DNA of 64,000 nucleotides from Mycogone perniciosa (GCA_025331125.1 JAOALB010000182.1:1-64000), one strand, 5' to 3'; counted from the stretch's first letter, positions 37,946-50,192 are shown. Notes: generated by a model not told the origin, from the letters alone. Numbers and translations are program-made.

Positions 37946-38100
37946 ATAAGCATTACTTTTAGGATTATAGCTATTAGAAGCTATTCCTAGGCTTTTACTG
38001 TAAATACTGTTGCAGTTATAGTAGTACTGCTACTATTTTTACTATTTTTAGTAATTTATATATACTATACAGTATATTCCTTATTTTAATAGGATATAGG

Positions 38101-39420
38101 TCTAATAGCAGTATAAGTCAACCTATTGGGGCTTTTAGTAGCCCTATTTCCTTAATTAAGGATAATAGCTCTCCCTAGCAGTAAAGGGATCTATTTATTT
38201 AGGTGCAGAATATAGAATAAGAGCTTTAGGCATAGAGGGCTTTTACTAAGACAGTCAAGGCACAGTTAAAGGGTTAAAATAACACTATAACTCAGTTATC
38301 TAATACTTTAGCTAGCCTAGCTGCTATTATATTAAGGTTTTAATAACAGACTACTAGTTTAATATAAGTTGATCCTATAGCCCCTATTTCAGTGCCGATA
38401 TAAGCTCCTACTCCTATTCCTATACCGATCCAGGTTCCATTTTCATCTATTCCTTAACCCTAAAATACTATTTTTACTTTAAATAGTAGTCTTATTAAAG
38501 AGGTATTAAAAAAGGTCTATAGCTTTCCAGAAAGCTATAAGCTAATAGGCCTTAATAACTTTAATTAATAGAAACAGTCTTTAAGTATTATATTAAAGGC
38601 TATAGATTACTATACTTTTATAGAAAATCCTATAGTTGCTGATTTTTTATTTAATTTAAAATAGGCCCTATTACTTATATTAATTAAGGATAGTTTAATA
38701 GCTATTCCTGCTGTATTTATTGCTTGGATTTAAAGTATAAAAGAAGTATCTTTAGTATTAAAAAGATAATATAATTACTTTAATACTCTGTAAAGAGATT
38801 CCCTTTATAGGGAATTTCACTTATTAAATTATAGTAATTATAAAAGATCTTTAACTGAATTTAATACTACTTTTAACGGCTTATTAGCTAAGCTAGCTAT
38901 TTTAAAGGTTAATATTAATATACTAGACTAAGTAAATTAATATTTAAATTCCCTAGAAAAGATTTATCTTTAATAGGCTAAAACAATTAAAGGAACTATT
39001 AAATCTAGTAAAGCTATTAGGCAATCTATTAAAGGTTTTAATATTTAGTTCTTTATAGCAGATATATTAAAAGAGACTAGGAATCTATCTTCTACTATAT
39101 ATAAAGTTAATAAGGCCTTAGGCCCTTTTAAGTCCCTTAATTAAAAGCCAGCTTCTATTTCTAATAAAAGGAAAGGAAATTAAAAGAATTAATAAAACTA
39201 GAAGCAAACTATAAAGGATACTGCTTTTGCTAGTATATACTATCTAGCTACTGGGAAGCATAGCTTAAAAGAGCTATTAAAAGAGTCTTTTACTAAATCT
39301 ATTAGCAGTTTAAATAGTAATCGAGATCTTTTATATGCCTTAAACGCTAAAAAAGGAAAAAAGTCTTTTAATCCTTCTAATCCTTCTAAATCTTCCAAAA
39401 AACCTAAACCCCCTAAACTC
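38101..39420 (+). pseudogene. Copia Y gag remnant with zinc knuckle
   Basis: One frame (that of base 38161) stays readable across the region with stops at former Gln/Trp codons. Recognisable parts are a Pro-rich segment near 38395-38460, a helical segment KEVLKKVYSFPESYKL, and a CCHC-type knuckle near 39235-39280 reading YYLATGKHSLKEL, where the Cys codons have become Tyr or Leu. A Lys/Ser/Pro-rich tail (39340-39425) precedes the protease. Gag would package element RNA in virus-like particles. Confidence 0.72.
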
Positions 39421-39429
39421 TCTATTTAA

Positions 39430-39860
39430 GATAGTCTATTATATAATACTAGATCTACAGTTTATATAGTTAATTCTAGGAAATAGTTTATAGACTATAG
39501 ACTTAATAATAGGGATTTAAGTGTTATTTATATTAGCAGGGGCTTTATTACCCTTAAAGGAATAGGTATAGCCACTTTTATTATCTTTAATAAAGATAAT
39601 AACTATAAAAAGATAAAATTGCTAAATACCCTTTATTGCCTACAGCTAGATATAAACCTTATAAGTGGTTTAAGGTATTACTAAACTGGAGGATATATAT
39701 AGTATAATACTCTTTTTATAAAAACTATACAGCCAATAGGGCTGTTAAATTCCTTAAAACATGGTTTTTTCCCTTACAATTAAAGGATATACTAAACTAT
39801 ACAGCTATATAAATAGCTATAGAGCTTATAGCTCTATACAGGTTTAAATTCCTGCTATTA
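39430..39860 (+). pseudogene. Copia Y protease remnant
   Basis: In the same frame as gag, 39432 onward reads DSLLYNTRSTVYIVNSRK, aligning with the DSGA...HI.ND aspartic-protease start of Copia polyproteins, followed by a GIGIAT-like strand. The active-site Asp remains but the adjacent Gly is changed. After about 39895 the readable frame shifts by one. Confidence 0.65.
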
Positions 39861-39899
39861 GCAAGGAAAAGGCTTAGGAATATATTGCTATTCCAGAAG

Positions 39900-41540
39900 C
39901 AATAGCTTCGAAAAAACAATTAACTAGATCTAGTCCTAGGCTTATAAAAAAGAATAATCCTAAGGGAAAGGATCTCTTTAAACTCCCTAAAACCCTAGGC
40001 TAAGTGGAGGAAGAGGGGCCTTGTATACCCCTATTGCCTAAAGAAATAAAGGGGAATAAACCTATAAAGGATACCTTTATAGAGGAAAGGCCCTATATAC
40101 TTAAAGAATCCTCTATTATTAAAGATTTAAAAGTTATTAAGCTATCTAAACTAGAGGGAGATACTATTATTAATAGTAATTCTAGCTATAAGCTACTAAA
40201 TCTAGCCCTTTTATAGTATAAAATACTAGGTTATGTTAGTTTAAGTCTATTAAAGAAAACTGCTAAAATAACTACTGGAATTCTTAACTCTAATTTTATT
40301 AAAGAGGCTGAATTCTATTGCCTAGCGTATAATAAGGGAAAAGCTATTAGGAGGCTTAATTTAAAGCCAATTCCCGATCCACTAGCCTCTTTAAATTATT
40401 TAAAAGCTAATACTTTCTCTATAAAGCCAGTGCCTTATAATAAGGCCCCTATTAGTCTTTTAATTATCGATAGAAAATCAAGATATAGGTGGCTATTCCT
40501 TTTAAGAGATTATAGTAGACCTACCCTTTTAGCTACTATATAAGGCTTTATAAATAGCCTGAAAACGCAGTATAACTAGTATTTTAAAGAATTTCACTAT
40601 AATAGCAGAAAGGAAATTAATTAGGAACTTTAGATTTAGTTTTTTTCTTTAAAAATTATATATTCCTATAGCAGCCTTTATATTTATAAATAAAATAGTT
40701 TAATAGAACGCTTTATTAGAGTTTTATTAGATAGCCTATAGGCTACTATTATAGCGGCCAACCTGCCGCTATATCTTTAGAATTTTATTATTACTGCAGT
40801 TCTTAAATTAGTTAACTATATAGCTATTACTAATAGGGACTCCACCCTTTATTAAGAATTATATAAAGACCTAGACCTTAATAAGGATTATAAACCTAAT
40901 CTGCGAAGATATAGGATTATTGGCTTTTATTATAAAGTATTTATTCCGCAAGAATAAAGGGCTAAAGGCTATAAATTAGCCTTTAAGACTAAAACTAAGA
41001 GACTACTAGCAGTTTTAAGTAATAATACCTACTTTATCTATATTCTAACTAGATATACAGTCTTTAAATCGTTAACTATAAAGCTGTATAAAGATAAGAT
41101 TCCTAAGCTTTAAATCCTAGAGCCTACTATAGGTCAGGATAATAAAGAATTAGAGGGAGAAATAAAGCTAGGTTTTATAGATTAAATAATTCCTAGCTTT
41201 CAGGATATTAATCCCTTACTCTTTAACCCTATTTTAGAGGGAGTACCCACTACTATTCCCTTTATTCCTATATTAGTTATATAAAACTCTGCAGTTATAG
41301 AGGATCCTATAGATATAGATATATCCTATTTTCTTTATAATAGCATTAGAAAGTTAGCCTTTCCAGCCGCTGCAGTATAAGACCTATAAACGCTTAAGCA
41401 AATACTTTATAATCTTAATAAAATTAAGTGGCTAGGGGCGATTTATAGCGAATTTAACCAGCTAGTCGAATAATATACCTTTGCCTTTATTAAGTATAAT
41501 AGTATTCTTAAAGGCAGAAATCCTATTATTAATCGATTAG
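39900..41540 (+). pseudogene. Copia Y integrase remnant
   Basis: The frame of base 40004 reads from a Lys/Glu-rich linker (40004-40216 is open for 70 codons) into an integrase core: DRKSRYRWLFLLRDYS near 40470-40520, FHYNSRKEIN near 40590-40620, and SLYIYKxNSLIERFIRVLLD near 40672-40730, the counterpart of the Copia S.Y.P.QNG..ER block that carries the catalytic Glu. C-terminal parts continue to about 41150 and a linker leads into RT. Stops are at former Gln/Trp codons. Confidence 0.75.
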
Positions 41541-42150
41541 TTTTAAAGACTAAGAAAGACTAAAATAATAGAATAGTAAAATTTAAAGCTAGGCTAGTTG
41601 CTAGGGGTTTTCAACAATTAAAAGGAATAGATTTTAACTAAACGTTTGCTTTAACAGCTGTTCCTTCTACCTAGCGGCTCTTATTAGCTTTAGCTACTAT
41701 TTATAACTGGGAAATCGAATAAATTGACTTTATTAGTGTATTCCTTAATGGGATACTTAAGGAAATTATTTTCTTTAATTTTCCTGAAGGGTTTAAAGAC
41801 TATGCCAGTTAAGCTTCCTTTAAGACTAAATCTATTCTTAGAAAGCTGGGTTATAACCCTGATATAGATTAGGTTATTTAGTTACAGAAAGCTCTTTATA
41901 TCTGAAACAGTCCCTTAGAGAATGGCAACAGGCCCTATAAGCCTTAGGAAATAAACTAAGATATAATCCTTTAATTTCTGAGTCTGCTATTCTCTATAAT
42001 TTAAATAACAGTATTTTTATTGTTACTTATATAGATGACTGTCTTTTTATTGGACCAGATAAAGAAGCTATAGCCTAGCCAAAGCTAGCTTTTAATAAGG
42101 TTTATACTATAGAAGATAAAGGCCCTGCCTCTTTCTTTTTAAGGGTTTAG
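41541..42150 (+). pseudogene. Copia Y reverse transcriptase remnant, YIDD intact
   Basis: From 41580 it reads FKARLVARGFQQLKGIDF, then RLLLALATIYNWEIE, then IDFISVFLNGIL and FPEGFKDYA, the canonical Copia RT N-terminal blocks. After a frame change near 41900 it continues QSLREWQQAL and, at 42022-42057, VTYIDDCLFIGP, in which the YxDD active site (42028-42039) is unmutated. In-frame stops at Gln/Trp positions and the frame change inactivate it. Confidence 0.85.
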
Positions 42151-42279
42151 ATAGTTAAGGATAGAAAAAGAGGCCTTTTTAGGCTTTCTTAGAAACAGTA
42201 TATTATTAAAGCTATAAAGCTTTTTAACCTTTAAAACTTTAAGCCTATTTAATTACCCTTATAGCCCTTTATTTTAACT

Positions 42280-42995
42280 AATACAACTATAATTAAACTG
42301 GATAAAGCTAATACTAAGCTTTTTTAAGCTATTATTAGGGCTATTATCTACTTAATAATTTATACTTAAATAGATATTAGCTTTCTAGTCTAATAGCTAG
42401 CTAAACAATTTTAAGGCCTTTATAAAAAGTATTTAAATGCAGCCTATAACCTATTATAGTATTTAAATAGTACCTAGGATCTAGCTATTTAATATACTAG
42501 AAAATCTAATCCTATACCTATTAGTTATTGCAATAGTGATTTTGCCAGGGATAAAGAATTAAGCAAATTAACTTATAGCTATATTATTATAGTTACTAAT
42601 AGGTTAATTAGCTGGAAGTTAAAAAGGGGCTTAAATATTTGTCTTTTTACGCTAAAAGCAGAGTTTATAGCTTTTATAGAAGCTATTAGGGAGATTTAGT
42701 GGCTTATTGGCCTATATAAAGAGGTAGATCGATTAATTATACAGCTAATCTCTTTATTTAACGACAATAAAGGTGCTATCTTTACCTTAAATAACCCTAC
42801 CCTTTATAATCGAATAAAATATACTCTATTGCGTTTTAATTATATTAGGGAACAGGTTAAAAATAGCGTTATTATAGTTAACTATCTGGAAACTAGTAAA
42901 ATAGTTATCAATAGGCTTACTAAGCCTCTTCTAGGTCTGAAATTAAAGAATTTTATAAGTCTCTTTAATCTTAAGATTTTACCTAAAATATATAC
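42280..42995 (+). pseudogene. Copia Y RNase H remnant
   Basis: Reads DISFLVxQLAKQF near 42373, SYCNSDFARDKELSKLTYSY near 42523-42585, ISWKLKRG, a TLKAEFIAFIEAIREI block near 42646-42700, DNKGAIFTL near 42763, and YTLLRFNYIREQV near 42821-42860, matching the Copia RNase H order up to KHIDIRxHFIREQV. Only a few stops are present. About 170 bp of untranslated DNA follow before the polypurine tract. Confidence 0.85.
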
Positions 42996-43161
42996 TTAAA
43001 GTTCTTACCCTTTTTATAGTTATTAGCTATTTTATAACTATTAGCTATCTTTATTATTTTCAGCTATATTAATTATCCTTTTTATTTTTATTTTTATTCT
43101 AGTTATATTCCTATATCTAGATCCTATATTTACTTTAAAGTTATATAGGATAGTATTTATT

Positions 43162-43171
43162 CTAGAGGGAG
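43162..43171 (+). other. Polypurine tract of Y
   Basis: CTAGAGGGAG immediately precedes the 3' LTR (which starts TATTAAAAAGGAGG). This is the expected plus-strand primer for second-strand synthesis. Confidence 0.8.
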
Positions 43172-43752
43172 TATTAAAAAGGAGGGCTAAAAAGTAAGGA
43201 TTTTAGTGTCTTTGGGTAACCTTCCTATTCTAGCTAGACCCGGAATTAGGCCCGACGCTAGGACTGAGTTCCGGAGGAACTTTAATGTAAGTCAGGAAAT
43301 TTCTGTTATCTTTAACGATAACAATTAAGCTAGGACCAGCTATCCCGCCTACCCTAAACTTAATACAATGGTTATAATGGCTATTATGAAAAATCTGACT
43401 AAAATAGTTTCCTATTTGTATGGCCGTGAGTCGATTTAGCCGATTTCCTATATAAATGAATTTTGCGGAAAATAGGAATAAGGCCACGAACCTAATTCTA
43501 CTGCTATATTCCTATTATCTAATCGGAGGACTATTATAAAAGATAAAGCATTATTTTACAATCACTTCTATAATCCAGCCGCATATACACTAGATATTCT
43601 ATAGCTTTTCAGCTATTAGATTAATTATAATTTAATTGTTTATTTATTGTTGACCTAATTAGACTCTTAGTCATTTCTTTATTACTGCATTGTGTGCAGC
43701 TTCCTAGAAGCTGCATATAAATAAGGTTCAGTATAACCTTGTTATTTCAATA
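43172..43752 (+). repeat. 3' LTR of Copia Y
   Basis: 581 bp, TATTAAAAAGGAGGGC to TTATTTCAATA. The antisense frame seen in the solo copies is here shortened to 85 codons (43230-43487). The right TSD TATTT follows. Confidence 0.93.
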
Positions 43753-43757
43753 TATTT

Positions 43758-45035
43758 ATATATATTTAAAATAGTTTCGTTAATTATATTTATTTATTTA
43801 TTATAAAATATAATATTAATTATTTAATAAAGGTATACTTTTCAACTATATTCTATAGTTACTTAATTAAAGAATAATATTCCCTTTTAGTTTAAACTTA
43901 ATAAATACTTTAATAAATATATTTTTAAACTATCTTAATTATATTTATATTTATAATAGATTTTATAAATAATTAAAGATTTCTTTTATTTAAATTATAT
44001 TAATTTAAGCTATTAATTGTTATTTTTAATTTACTTTATAGTTAATAATAATATATAATTACTTTAATTTATAAAAGTATACCTTTAATAATATTAAAGT
44101 ATTTAAGTTTTTAAAATTAATTAATATTTTATTAAAAAATCCTTTTATTTATAAAGGCTATAAAGTTATATATTTAAAAGGTTAACCTTATAGTAATTAA
44201 ATAGCTTATATAATTAATTTTATATATATAGCTATTATATTTAATCCTTTTAATGGTTTTTCTTTTAAAGGGTATTTATAAATAAAAATAAATATTATTT
44301 AATATAAAGTAAACTTAAAATAATTAAATTAATCTTTTTGTAAAATTATATTTTAATAATCTTTTATAGTTTATAATTATATTAACTTGTAAATTATTTA
44401 TAAATGTTATAATAATATTTAAAAAGTATTAATTCTAAACTTAATTATATTATTTAAAAAGACTACTTAAATTAAGATTTTAATTTATTTCACTTTTAAT
44501 AACCTTTTTTATTTTTAACCTTTTTAATTTTACTTTTTTTATTATATTACAGTTTAAATAATATAATCTTTAAAGTTATAAAATTCAAGGTTTTAATATT
44601 ATTACTTTTATTTAATTAACTATTTTAATTACCGTAAGAATCATCCCTTTTTAATTTATTTATTTACTAGTAATTATTTAATACTTACTTATAAACTATA
44701 CAATATTTATTATTAATCCCTTTATAAAGATTACATTTTACTTTTATAATATTTGAATTTTAAATACCTTTATATATTTTACTTTTTATAAACTATATTT
44801 AAAGTTTAATTTTATAAAAGTTTACTTTTTAATTAAACAAGCTAAGTTTTATTATTTTTATAAATATTAAGTTTAATATAACTTTATTTTAAAATATTAA
44901 TAACTTTATTTAAAATATTTATACTTTTTAAATATAGGTTTTAATAGTTATAGTTAATATAATAAATGAAATTAAAATAAAGGGTTTTTATAAATTTATT
45001 TTTATTATTTTTATTATTAAATTATATATTATAAA
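43758..45035 (-). other. Right G arm, middle segment
   Basis: The reverse complement matches the left arm at about 6560-7790, including TATACCTTTATT near 7720. It lies between the Y Copia and the X nest. No reading frame or domain is seen. Confidence 0.6.
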
Positions 45036-45311
45036 TGTCGCAGAGCGCAGTACAGCTATATAGAGTATAGAGAGAAATAAGAATAAAGCTTAATTCTAGT
45101 AATAAATATACTGTAATGGCCTAGCTATATATATATATAGCTAATATAAAGGAAAATATAGAATATATACGTTATAAGCGCCTATATAGTCTGACTTATC
45201 GCTTACGCAATATATATATTAGCTGGTATCTGCTATATAAACAGATAAAAGCTCCTTAGCGCTAATAAGCGCTAATAAATAGTAAATCCTTAGCCTACCT
45301 AACCCAATACA
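45036..45311 (-). repeat. X LTR: 3' LTR of outermost element C
   Basis: Starts TGTCGCAGAGCGC and ends CCTAACCCAATACA. CCCCCTAG follows (polypurine tract on the coding strand), identifying a minus-strand 3' LTR. The left flank ATAAA matches the right flank of the nest. Confidence 0.88.
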
Positions 45312-45648
45312 CCCCCTAGTTAATAAAGCTATTCCCAGTACTTTATTAACTATTATCCCAGTCTATCTATAATATTATAATTATTTAGCTGCACTCTTAA
45401 AGCCTCTTTCATTTAATTAAATGCTCCTTTATAGTAAATATATATCGATATTCTATTATTAAAGGTAATAGGGATATAAAGACTATAGCTATTATTAATC
45501 TATAATAATAGGAAGTTAAATAATAAAGCTCTTTAAACAGGTAAATTAATCTTAAATAGCTAAAATAAATATATTAACTATCCTTTAACTTTATTCCTTA
45601 CTTTTCTTTTTTAATTATTAATATTATTATTATTATTAATAATAGTAT
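45312..45648 (-). other. 3' internal end of X element C with polypurine tract
   Basis: Collinear with 50944-51290 and 52752-53100, the 3' ends of two other X copies. It is cut at AGTAT (45644-45648) where element A starts; AGTAT occurs at the homologous point of the D copy near 51290. Confidence 0.75.
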
Positions 45649-45922
45649 TATTAGGTTAGGTAGGCTAAGGACCTACCACTTATTAGCGCTTATTAGCGCT
45701 AAGGAGCTTTTATCTGCTTATATAGCAGATACCAGCTAATATATATATCGTATAAGCGATATATTAGACTATATAGGCGCTTATAACGTATATATTTTAT
45801 ATTTTCCTTTATATTAGCTATATATACATATAGCAAGGCTATTACAGTATATTTATTACTAGAATTAAGCTTTATTCCCATTTCTCTCTATACTCTATAT
45901 AACTATATCGCGCTCTGCGACA
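45649..45922 (+). repeat. X LTR: 5' LTR of plus-strand element A
   Basis: 274 bp from TATTAGGTTAGG (RIP form of TGTTGGGTTAGG) to CTCTGCGACA, followed by the primer binding site. The minus-strand 60-codon open frame inside it (45699-45881) is an LTR frame, not a gene. Confidence 0.88.
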
Positions 45923-45936
45923 GTTATAAGCCCAGG
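45923..45936 (+). other. Primer binding site of X (half initiator tRNA-Met type)
   Basis: GTTATAAGCCCAGG directly follows the LTR. Its complement matches the anticodon stem-loop of initiator tRNA-Met apart from one RIP-type change. The minus-strand copy has the same motif at 58100-58113. Confidence 0.68.
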
Positions 45937-45980
45937 TAATAACTATTAAAGTTACTAGAAATTTCCCTTAATATTATATC

Positions 45981-46066
45981 TTTACCTTTACTCTTTCCCT
46001 TTACCTTTACTCTTTCCCTTTACCTTTACTCTTTCCCTTTACCTTTACTCTTTCCCTTTACCTTTA
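45981..46066 (+). repeat. 19-bp minisatellite in the X leader
   Basis: Four copies of TTTACCTTTACTCTTTCCC (45981, 46000, 46019, 46038) and a partial fifth. The inverted copy near 58030-58075 has a single, degenerate unit, so the array expanded in element A only. Confidence 0.92.
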
Positions 46067-47860
46067 AACTCTTAAAGCCACCTTTTATAATAAATAACGC
46101 AAAAGACATTACCTTTATAAAGCTAGATTTAATAGTTTAATAAATTAAATAAATTACTATTTTAAATAACTATATAACTACTATAAGGATCTAGAATAAA
46201 GTTAATTTTAATCTCTTTAATTAAAATAATAACTATTTCCCTACTTTAAAGCTATTTACTTTAATCAAGGTAAAGGAAACTGCTTTAAAAGCATTCAAAA
46301 AAGAAGCTACTTTAACAGATATCTTTATTTATTATAATAGTCTGCTTTATAAGTATAAATACATTATTGCCTTATATATTTAAAAAGAGAAAGGCTAAGG
46401 CAGTAATCTTTAAATAAATATAAAAGATAGTTAATACTAGTATTTATATTTTAGTTTTTATAGACTTTAAAGCTATAATTTAAGCTATAGCTTTAGCCTT
46501 TACTGCTATTAAAGCAGCTAATAAAAATAATAAAAACTTAAATATTAAGTTTATTATTTATTAAAGTATAAAGAAGCTTAAAGAATAATTAACTCTCTAT
46601 AAAGATATAATATATAAAGAAATATAGATTTTATATAAATATATCCTATATAATATAAAGTATAGGAACTTAAAGCTAAAAGTATAGTATATAAACTAAG
46701 CGCGCGTTTATATAAATGCAGTAAAGTATAAACTCTTTAAAGTTATAGGAATAGCTGCCTAAAAGGCTTTTTTAAAAGCTATTAAAATATACTATACCAT
46801 ACACTTTACTTTATATTACTTATACTATATAAACAGTTAAATTAAAAGCCGTAAAACTGCAAAAATCCTTTTTTTTAATTAATTTAGTTAACTTTTTTTA
46901 AATAATATATAGAATATAAAGAATTATATTTATAGACTTTATATAATATTTAATAACTGCTTAAATAAAGCTATAGTAAATAATACTATATATTTAAAAG
47001 CTCCTATTAAAAAAGAATGCCTATATAGACAGGAAAGGTATAATTGGCCTTTAAAAGACTATAGTATACTATTTGCTGCATTTAAGGGAAAGCTTAATAA
47101 AAAAGGGAAATATATCTTTAAGCTATAATAAGCTATAGAAATTTATATTTACCTTTAAGAAAATAAATAATATATACTTTGCAATAAATTTAGTAAAAAG
47201 GGTATTAACTTTACAGCCTTAACCTAAAGAGGTATAGCTTTAATTATTATAACTGCCTTAATCTGCTTAAACCTAATTAATAAAAAGATATAAGCTTTAT
47301 AGTATATATAATAAATATATTAATATATATTAATATATAAAATATACTTTACTGCCTCTTTTAAAGTATTTTTTTTAATATTGATAATACTATTTATTTA
47401 GTAAATAATAGGAATTACTTTATTCCTGGCTTTTTTATTTTAAATATAAAGAATAACTATATTAAAGCGGGAAGAGTTAGGTATTTTATAGCTAGAAAAG
47501 GATACTGCTTATTAAAAGATACTCTTTATAATTTATATTAAAAGGCAGTGCGCTTAGTAAAGCTTATAGATATAGCTATAGTTAAAGGATTTTATATTAA
47601 TATTATATCTTTATTAAAGCTTTAGAAAGTAGGAATATAGCTTATAAAGTGCAATAATATACTTTGCATTAATACAGTAAATTCAAATACTATTATAAAG
47701 AAGGTAAAGTATAAATATAATCTTTTATTTCTTTAATATAAACCCCTATCGCTTTATATTGCCTTTATCTTTAAGTATACTATCTTAAGCAGTATAACTG
47801 CTTTATTTGTTTTTCTTAGCGCAGACTACTATATCTATATAACATTAAAAAGAAAGAGAA
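46067..47860 (+). pseudogene. Copia X gag/protease region (element A), degraded
   Basis: Lies between the leader and integrase and is collinear with about 56240-58030 on the minus strand (copy N). Lys-rich, Ala-containing stretches are readable in pieces (for example 46260-46420) but stops and frame changes are too dense to point to the zinc knuckle or the protease active site. The assignment rests on position. Confidence 0.5.
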
Positions 47861-47907
47861 GACTCATATATAACCTATTAACACTATGCAATAACTTAAA
47901 GTAGCTT

Positions 47908-48570
47908 TAGCACCTATAATTAGGATATTTAGGCCTAAAAGCGCTTGAAGTATTAATAAAAAACGCAAGGAATATATATATTAAAGGAACTATATAAATA
48001 AAATGCAAAGCCTATACTTTTATATATATAAAATAGGTTATCTTTTACAGAATATTTAAAAGACAAGTATTAAAACTATTCTTTAAAGTGTACTAGGATT
48101 TTTAAAACTATCTTTATAGTTATAATAAGGATAACTGGCTTTTAATACTTAAAGAAAAATATACTTTATAGTTATATATATACCCTTTATTAAATAAAGA
48201 ATAAAATACTGTTTTTAATACTTTATTTAATTTTATAAATATAGTAAAAATGCAATATAATATTTTAATGTATTTTTTTAAGTAAAATAATAAAAAAGCT
48301 GTAATTGCAGTTAAAGGCTTAATATACTTCTAGATCTAGGCAAATGCAGAAGGAATTATCTTAAAGCTTGCCCCTTCCTATATATATAAGCCAAATAGCG
48401 CCTTAAAGTGCGCGGGTTAAGAAGTTATAAATAAATTAATAAAAATACTTAAAGCTATAAGCCTTTTAATTAATTTATAGCCTAAAAGTATAAAAGCTGC
48501 AGTATATATTATTAATATAAGTTTTATATATAGCTTTAATATAATATTATTTATTAAAAAATTAAAGTAA
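47908..48570 (+). pseudogene. Copia X integrase remnant (element A)
   Basis: Reads H.x.LGYLGLKALEVLIKNA from 47911 (zinc-binding N-domain), then GTI-like KAYTF; a core with YNKDNWLL near 48120-48140 and YPLLNKE near 48180; and PxPNSALKCAGxEVINKLIK near 48385-48450, the block carrying the catalytic Glu in Copia integrases. It ends SIKAAVYIINISFIYS near 48490. Stops lie at former Gln/Trp codons. Integrase would have inserted the cDNA into the chromosome. Confidence 0.78.
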
Positions 48571-49699
48571 TAGTTTTATAGTTTTGCGCCCCTGTTAATA
48601 AAAGAGCTATCAGTAAACTTATAGCTAAATTAAAGCAGACTTTATATATATAGCTGCTGCGCCTATATACTTAATAGAAACTGTAAAGCTAGCTAAAATA
48701 AAAAGAATTTAAAATAAAGCTTAAAGGCCTAATTAAATATTTTATTAAATATACTGTAAATAATATATATTACATTTAATTACCCCGCTTAGTAAAAGTA
48801 ATTGTTATAAAAAATATATAATTTAATAAAACTAGCTTTTTTAATAATAAAAGAAAAGTATAGATAAATTATCTATAGTTAAATTAAATAAACTATTTAA
48901 TAAAGTTAAAGAAAATAAACTGGAATTTAAACTTTTTTTAATATATATTCTTGCAGTAAAAAATACTTTTATAAATAATATAAAAAAAAGAGTATACTCT
49001 TAAAGGTAAAAATTATATAAAATATTAAAGTTAATTTAATAAATACTTTAAGTAAACTACTAGTATACCTAGAAAGACCTTTTAGTCTTTAAATATTAAA
49101 GGCTATTTTAAAATAGTTAATCTTTATAAATAAAACTAGCGCGCTAATAAGAACCTTAAATAATATTTTTAAAAGTAACCTACCTCTCTTTAAAAAAGAA
49201 GCTAATAAAAAAATAGCTTTATATATTAAAGGTATATTACTTAATAAAAGAAAATAAACTGCTATAGCTACAGGTAAACTAATATATAAAAAACTTATTT
49301 ACTTTTATATTAAAAAAGTAAATTTTAAAAGAAAAGCTAGCTAATAACTCTTTAAATAGTAAAGTAGTAGTTAATATTTATAAAAGTATAAGACTTAAAA
49401 GGAAATAACCTATAAAAAAAGTTAATAAATATCTTTTAGTATATAAAATTAAAATATATACTTTAAGCACTGCTTTAAAGGATAATAAGCCTAGTATATA
49501 CTTAATAATTACAAAACTCTTTAATTTAAGACTATATTAACTACTGCTTAATTAATAAAAGCTAATAAATAGTAAATTAAAAAATATAGTAATAGTATTT
49601 ACTATTTTTAATATAGTAATAAACTAAAAGGCTTCCCTTTAAAAAAGTATTACTTTTAATAAATAAACTATTTATTAAAAAGATTTAGCGAAACTATTA

Positions 49700-50180
49700 A
49701 AAGATTAAAAAAAGTTTATAAAACACTTATTTAAAGCGAGGTTTAAATGAACTGCGCAAAATAAAATTAACTCTTTATATATAAAAAGAACCTAATAAAA
49801 ATATTATACTTAAAGCTAAAAATAAAGCTATTACTTTTATATTAGGTTTTTATATATAAGTTTAATTAAAATAGACATTTAAAATACTATAAAGCTTAAC
49901 TTATAGTTTAAAGGGATTTATAGGAATACTCTATAATAGAGAGTATATATATAGCTATATTAATAGTGTATTCTTTTTATATATTTATTACTTTAACAGT
50001 AAAATTTAACTTTAAGTTAAAGCAGTATAATATTAAAAACGCTTTTCTTAACGCCTTAAAGGATAAAAATTTAAAACCAGTAATATATAAACTTTTTAAA
50101 GGTTTTAAGCTATTAAATATTTACTTAAAGCTCGCTAAAGCCTTATATAAACTAAAAGAGTTACTAAAACTATAATTTAA
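49700..50180 (+). pseudogene. Copia X reverse transcriptase N-terminal remnant (element A)
   Basis: The 69-codon open stretch 49966-50175 contains QYNIKNAFLNALKDKNLKP and LAKALYKLKELLK, RIP-altered forms of the Copia RT blocks Q.DVKNAFLNG and LKKALYGLKQ. Upstream sequence from about 49740 fits the preceding RT block. The catalytic YxDD region is not clearly readable downstream. Copy N lacks this whole part. Confidence 0.8.
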
Positions 50181-50192
50181 TAAATTATCTTT

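Larger units (their letters stand above)
37217..43752 (+). mobile_element. Full-length Copia element Y, TSD TATTT, RIP-inactivated
   Basis: A 6.54-kb element with two direct LTRs (37217-37795, 43172-43752) and identical flanks TATTT (37212-37216, 43753-43757). It has a primer binding site at 37796, gag, protease, integrase, RT and RNase H in the Copia order (integrase before RT), and a polypurine tract before the 3' LTR. It is inserted in the right G arm; the left arm at about 7790 is the empty site. It is less mutated than G or V: long stretches of pol can be read, with stops almost only at Gln and Trp codons and two changes of frame. Confidence 0.95.

Noticed and set aside
40004..40216. Separate 70-codon gene
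   Set aside because: It is in frame with the Copia Y integrase remnant and is the linker upstream of it.
45036..45922. An 887-bp foldback or MITE element with 275-bp inverted ends
   Set aside because: The two LTRs belong to different elements: the left one has a polypurine tract beside it and the outer TSD, the right one has a primer binding site and its own insertion site AGTAT.
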